A DNA stretch of 6,978 nt from Actinomycetota bacterium. Its GTDB lineage: Bacteria; Actinomycetota; Actinomycetes; Actinomycetales; Microbacteriaceae. The position numbers were made by a program, and so were the translations under genes. The notes beneath the pieces are model-generated. The model was not told the origin of the DNA. It saw nothing but the letters and a program-made list of their open reading frames with translations, and ran no database searches. Positions 5,482-6,978 of this stretch are shown one piece after another. Location of the stretch: positions 1 through 6,978 of the forward strand of contig WLIC01000031.1 of assembly GCA_009702405.1 (NCBI GenBank), given 5' to 3'. Each line of letters opens with the position of its first letter. Positions within the stretch are counted from its first letter, which is position 1.

Positions 5482-5970
5482 ATGGCAGATTCCTCATTCG
5501 ACATAGTCAGCAAAGTTGACAAGCAAGAAGCAGCTAATGCTTTGAACCAGGCTCAGAAAGAAATTGAGCAGCGCTACGACTTCAAAGGCGTAGGTGCAGA
5601 AATTGATTGGTCAGGCGAAAAGATCCTGATGAAAGCTAACAGCGAAGAACGAGTCAAAGCAGTTCTTGACGTTTTCCAAAGCAAGTTGGTAAAAAGAGGC
5701 ATCTCGCTAAAGAGTTTGAAAACAGGAGACCCTTACCCTTCAGGTAAGGAATACCGTATTGAGTCTGAACTCAAGCAAGGTATTGAACAGCCTGATGCTA
5801 AAAAGATTTCAGCGATTATTCGTGAACAAGGCCCTAAGTCAGTCAAAGCAAACATTCAAGGTGATGAACTAAGAGTGGTTAGCAAGAGCCGTGATGACTT
5901 GCAAGAGGTAATGGAACTGCTGAGATCAAGTAACCTTGACGTTGATCTTCAGTTCGTTAACTACCGCTAA
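5482..5970 (+). CDS. yajQ: YajQ family nucleotide-binding protein (UPF0234)
   Basis: A full-length 162-aa YajQ. The family N-terminus SSFDIVSKVDKQEAANAL (4-21) and the QRYDFKG motif (30-36) are intact. LVKRGISLKSL (69-79) lies in the middle, and the chain ends DVDLQFVNYR, as in other YajQ proteins. The fold is a two-domain ferredoxin-like/RRM-type protein of the cytoplasm, known to bind nucleic acid or nucleotides; some homologues have been reported to bind cyclic di-GMP and act in signalling. Which applies here is not shown, and no cyclic-di-GMP enzyme is in the window. It follows lacI by 18 nt on the same strand, so they may be an operon, though a promoter just before the ATG is possible. 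In several actinobacteria, as I recall, yajQ also sits beside tRNA-Tyr. The stop overlaps the MFS stop by 4 bp. Confidence 0.95.
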   Translation: MADSSFDIVSKVDKQEAANALNQAQKEIEQRYDFKGVGAEIDWSGEKILMKANSEERVKAVLDVFQSKLVKRGISLKSLKTGDPYPSGKEYRIESELKQGIEQPDAKKISAIIREQGPKSVKANIQGDELRVVSKSRDDLQEVMELLRSSNLDVDLQFVNYR

Positions 5971-6978
5971 GGAACATCTATCGAAGAGATAGGTGATGTT
6001 GGCGGATACGCCAACGTATCTTTATTCTTTTCGAGTTTCTTATTTCGATTAGCAACAACTCCGCTAATCACTGAAGCACAAGCAAACATAGCTATTGGGA
6101 AAATCATTGCCATTGGCAAACTAGATCTATCAATCAATGAACCCATAAACATCTTGGCAAAGATGATGACTGTGTAATTGAATAGCGCCATTCTTGATAG
6201 TGCTTGAGCTGTTGATAGTCCTTCAATGTTTCCTGTTGCACTATAAAAACCTGGCACCATCGAAGAAATACCGTAGCCGGCTATAACAAAGAACAAACAC
6301 ATAAGTCCTAGAGCAAGCGGTTGATTAGAACTAGCTAAAGTTGCAGAACTAAAGATAGCTAGAGCAAAAGCAATAGAACCAAAAGCTCCACCTATCTGTG
6401 AAATTCTTGCTATCTGATATTTCTCAGTTAGTTTCACGATAGAGAATCTGCCAAAAATCATTGCGATGATGAACACGGTGTATGGCAGCGCTGCTTGCCC
6501 AGCATCTAGGAATAGTACTTGTCTGCCATAAACAGAAGACCAATCCATGATTACCAGCTCTGGCCACATGCCCGCAAAGGCTCCAATTGATAGTAACCAA
6601 AGGTATTTAGGTGTCTTAAACCAAGAGACTTTGTTGGCCTTCTCACGCTCTTGACCATGGTTATCTTCAGCTGGGGTGAGCATGTTGCTTGCTGACCATA
6701 AGAACAGTCCAAGACAGATAACAGCAATAGCAGCCACGTGAATAAACAGTGGTGTGTATGAAGCGATAGCAGCAGAGATTGAAGCTGAAACAGCAGCACC
6801 AATGCTCCAAGCTCCATGGAAAGAACCAAGTAATACTTTGCCCTGACGCTTCTGGAAAGCAACTGCCTGAGAGTTAAGGGCAATGTTGAAAGTGCTAAAA
6901 GCTAAAGACATGGTGAAGTGCAGAGCAAGGAACACCCACCAAGTATTAGTCAGAGGTAAGAACCCAATGATGGCAGCA
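5967..6978 (-). CDS. MFS transporter (C-terminal 336 codons; N-terminus outside window)
   Basis: The frame is open to the right edge, so the GTG at 6935 is an internal Val and not the start. Roughly the first 60-90 residues of a normal 12-helix MFS protein are missing. In the visible part there are about nine or ten hydrophobic segments, with a polar central loop at about visible residues 101-122 (EDNHGQEREKANK) dividing the two halves. Two motifs stand out: NIALNSQAV...GSFHGAWSIGA (visible 31-61) and MDWSSVYGR (144-152). Both are typical of the YbjJ-like branch of MFS proteins, which move small solutes by ion coupling; the substrate is unknown. The C-terminus is a polar cytoplasmic tail (NRNKKLEKNKD, ending SSIDVP) encoded over the yajQ terminator. 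It is convergent with yajQ and shares 4 bp at the stops. I see no clear terminator for this gene itself. Confidence 0.88.
   Translation of the reverse strand, partial: AAIIGFLPLTNTWWVFLALHFTMSLAFSTFNIALNSQAVAFQKRQGKVLLGSFHGAWSIGAAVSASISAAIASYTPLFIHVAAIAVICLGLFLWSASNMLTPAEDNHGQEREKANKVSWFKTPKYLWLLSIGAFAGMWPELVIMDWSSVYGRQVLFLDAGQAALPYTVFIIAMIFGRFSIVKLTEKYQIARISQIGGAFGSIAFALAIFSSATLASSNQPLALGLMCLFFVIAGYGISSMVPGFYSATGNIEGLSTAQALSRMALFNYTVIIFAKMFMGSLIDRSSLPMAMIFPIAMFACASVISGVVANRNKKLEKNKDTLAYPPTSPISSIDVP
5998..6031 (+). terminator. Intrinsic terminator of yajQ, inside the MFS coding region
   Basis: GTTGGCG-gata-CGCCAAC is a perfect 7-bp stem with a tetraloop, followed by GTATCTTTATTCTTTT, an interrupted but T-rich run. 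It starts 28 nt after the yajQ stop and lies in the sense region of the convergent MFS gene's last codons. An alternative upstream hairpin (AACATC+TATC with GATA+GATGTT, 5973-6000) shares 3 nt with it. Confidence 0.6.

Noticed and set aside
6551..6883. Minus-strand ORF of 110 codons
   Set aside because: It is another frame of the MFS coding region. The MFS frame carries the family motifs; this one has no SD and a skewed Leu-rich composition.
6933..6935. GTG as start of the MFS gene
   Set aside because: The frame stays open upstream to the window edge, the residues before it (GFLPLTNTWW) continue a hydrophobic helix, and the N-terminal MFS helices are otherwise missing.
1..6978. Search for CRISPR arrays, insertion sequences, phage or defence modules
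   Set aside because: I saw no spaced direct repeats, transposase motifs, terminal inverted repeats, integrase genes or toxin-antitoxin signatures. The tRNA-Tyr 3' end is not duplicated nearby as an attachment site would require.

Overview
The window looks like a piece of a compact genome from a free-living actinobacterium. The evidence is an MMPL/RND exporter of actinobacterial type, a LacI-family regulator, YajQ beside tRNA-Tyr, no CCA encoded in the tRNA, GTG starts and possible leaderless transcription. GC is clearly below 50% by eye, intergenic gaps are short, and both convergent gene pairs overlap at their stop codons. This suits the small-genome freshwater or marine plankton lineages (acI/Nanopelagicales-like, or low-GC Luna-type Microbacteriaceae). 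That placement is inference; no 16S or other phylogenetic marker is present.

Layout. (1) Positions 1-1583, minus: the first 527 codons of a large polytopic membrane protein with an N-terminal Zn-ribbon-like cytoplasmic segment; its C-terminus lies beyond the left edge. (2) 1584-1767: a divergent intergenic region with a 16-bp dyad. (3) 1768-1983, plus: a 71-aa two-helix membrane protein with a strong ribosome binding site. (4) 1980-4097, minus: a complete 705-aa MMPL-family transporter, convergent with the small gene and overlapping it by 4 bp. (5) 4133-4169: an intrinsic terminator, followed by tRNA-Tyr(GUA) at 4175-4256, minus. (6) 4257-4440: a divergent regulatory region holding the tRNA leader and promoter and the lacI upstream region. 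(7) 4441-5463, plus: a LacI-family regulator. (8) 5482-5970, plus: yajQ, only 18 nt behind lacI. (9) 5967 to the right edge, minus: the C-terminal 336 codons of an MFS transporter, convergent with yajQ and again overlapping by 4 bp.

No mobile element, CRISPR array, phage gene or toxin module is visible, and I do not see an exciting new system. The genes do not form an obvious single pathway. Three membrane proteins and one membrane micro-protein surround a tRNA-Tyr/lacI/yajQ core. lacI and yajQ may be co-transcribed, and the LacI target cannot be assigned from the window. The best leads are the unrecognised Zn-ribbon membrane protein, the micro-protein, the tRNA-Tyr leader that can pair with the tRNA's own anticodon arm, and the two identical CTAA stop-codon overlaps.
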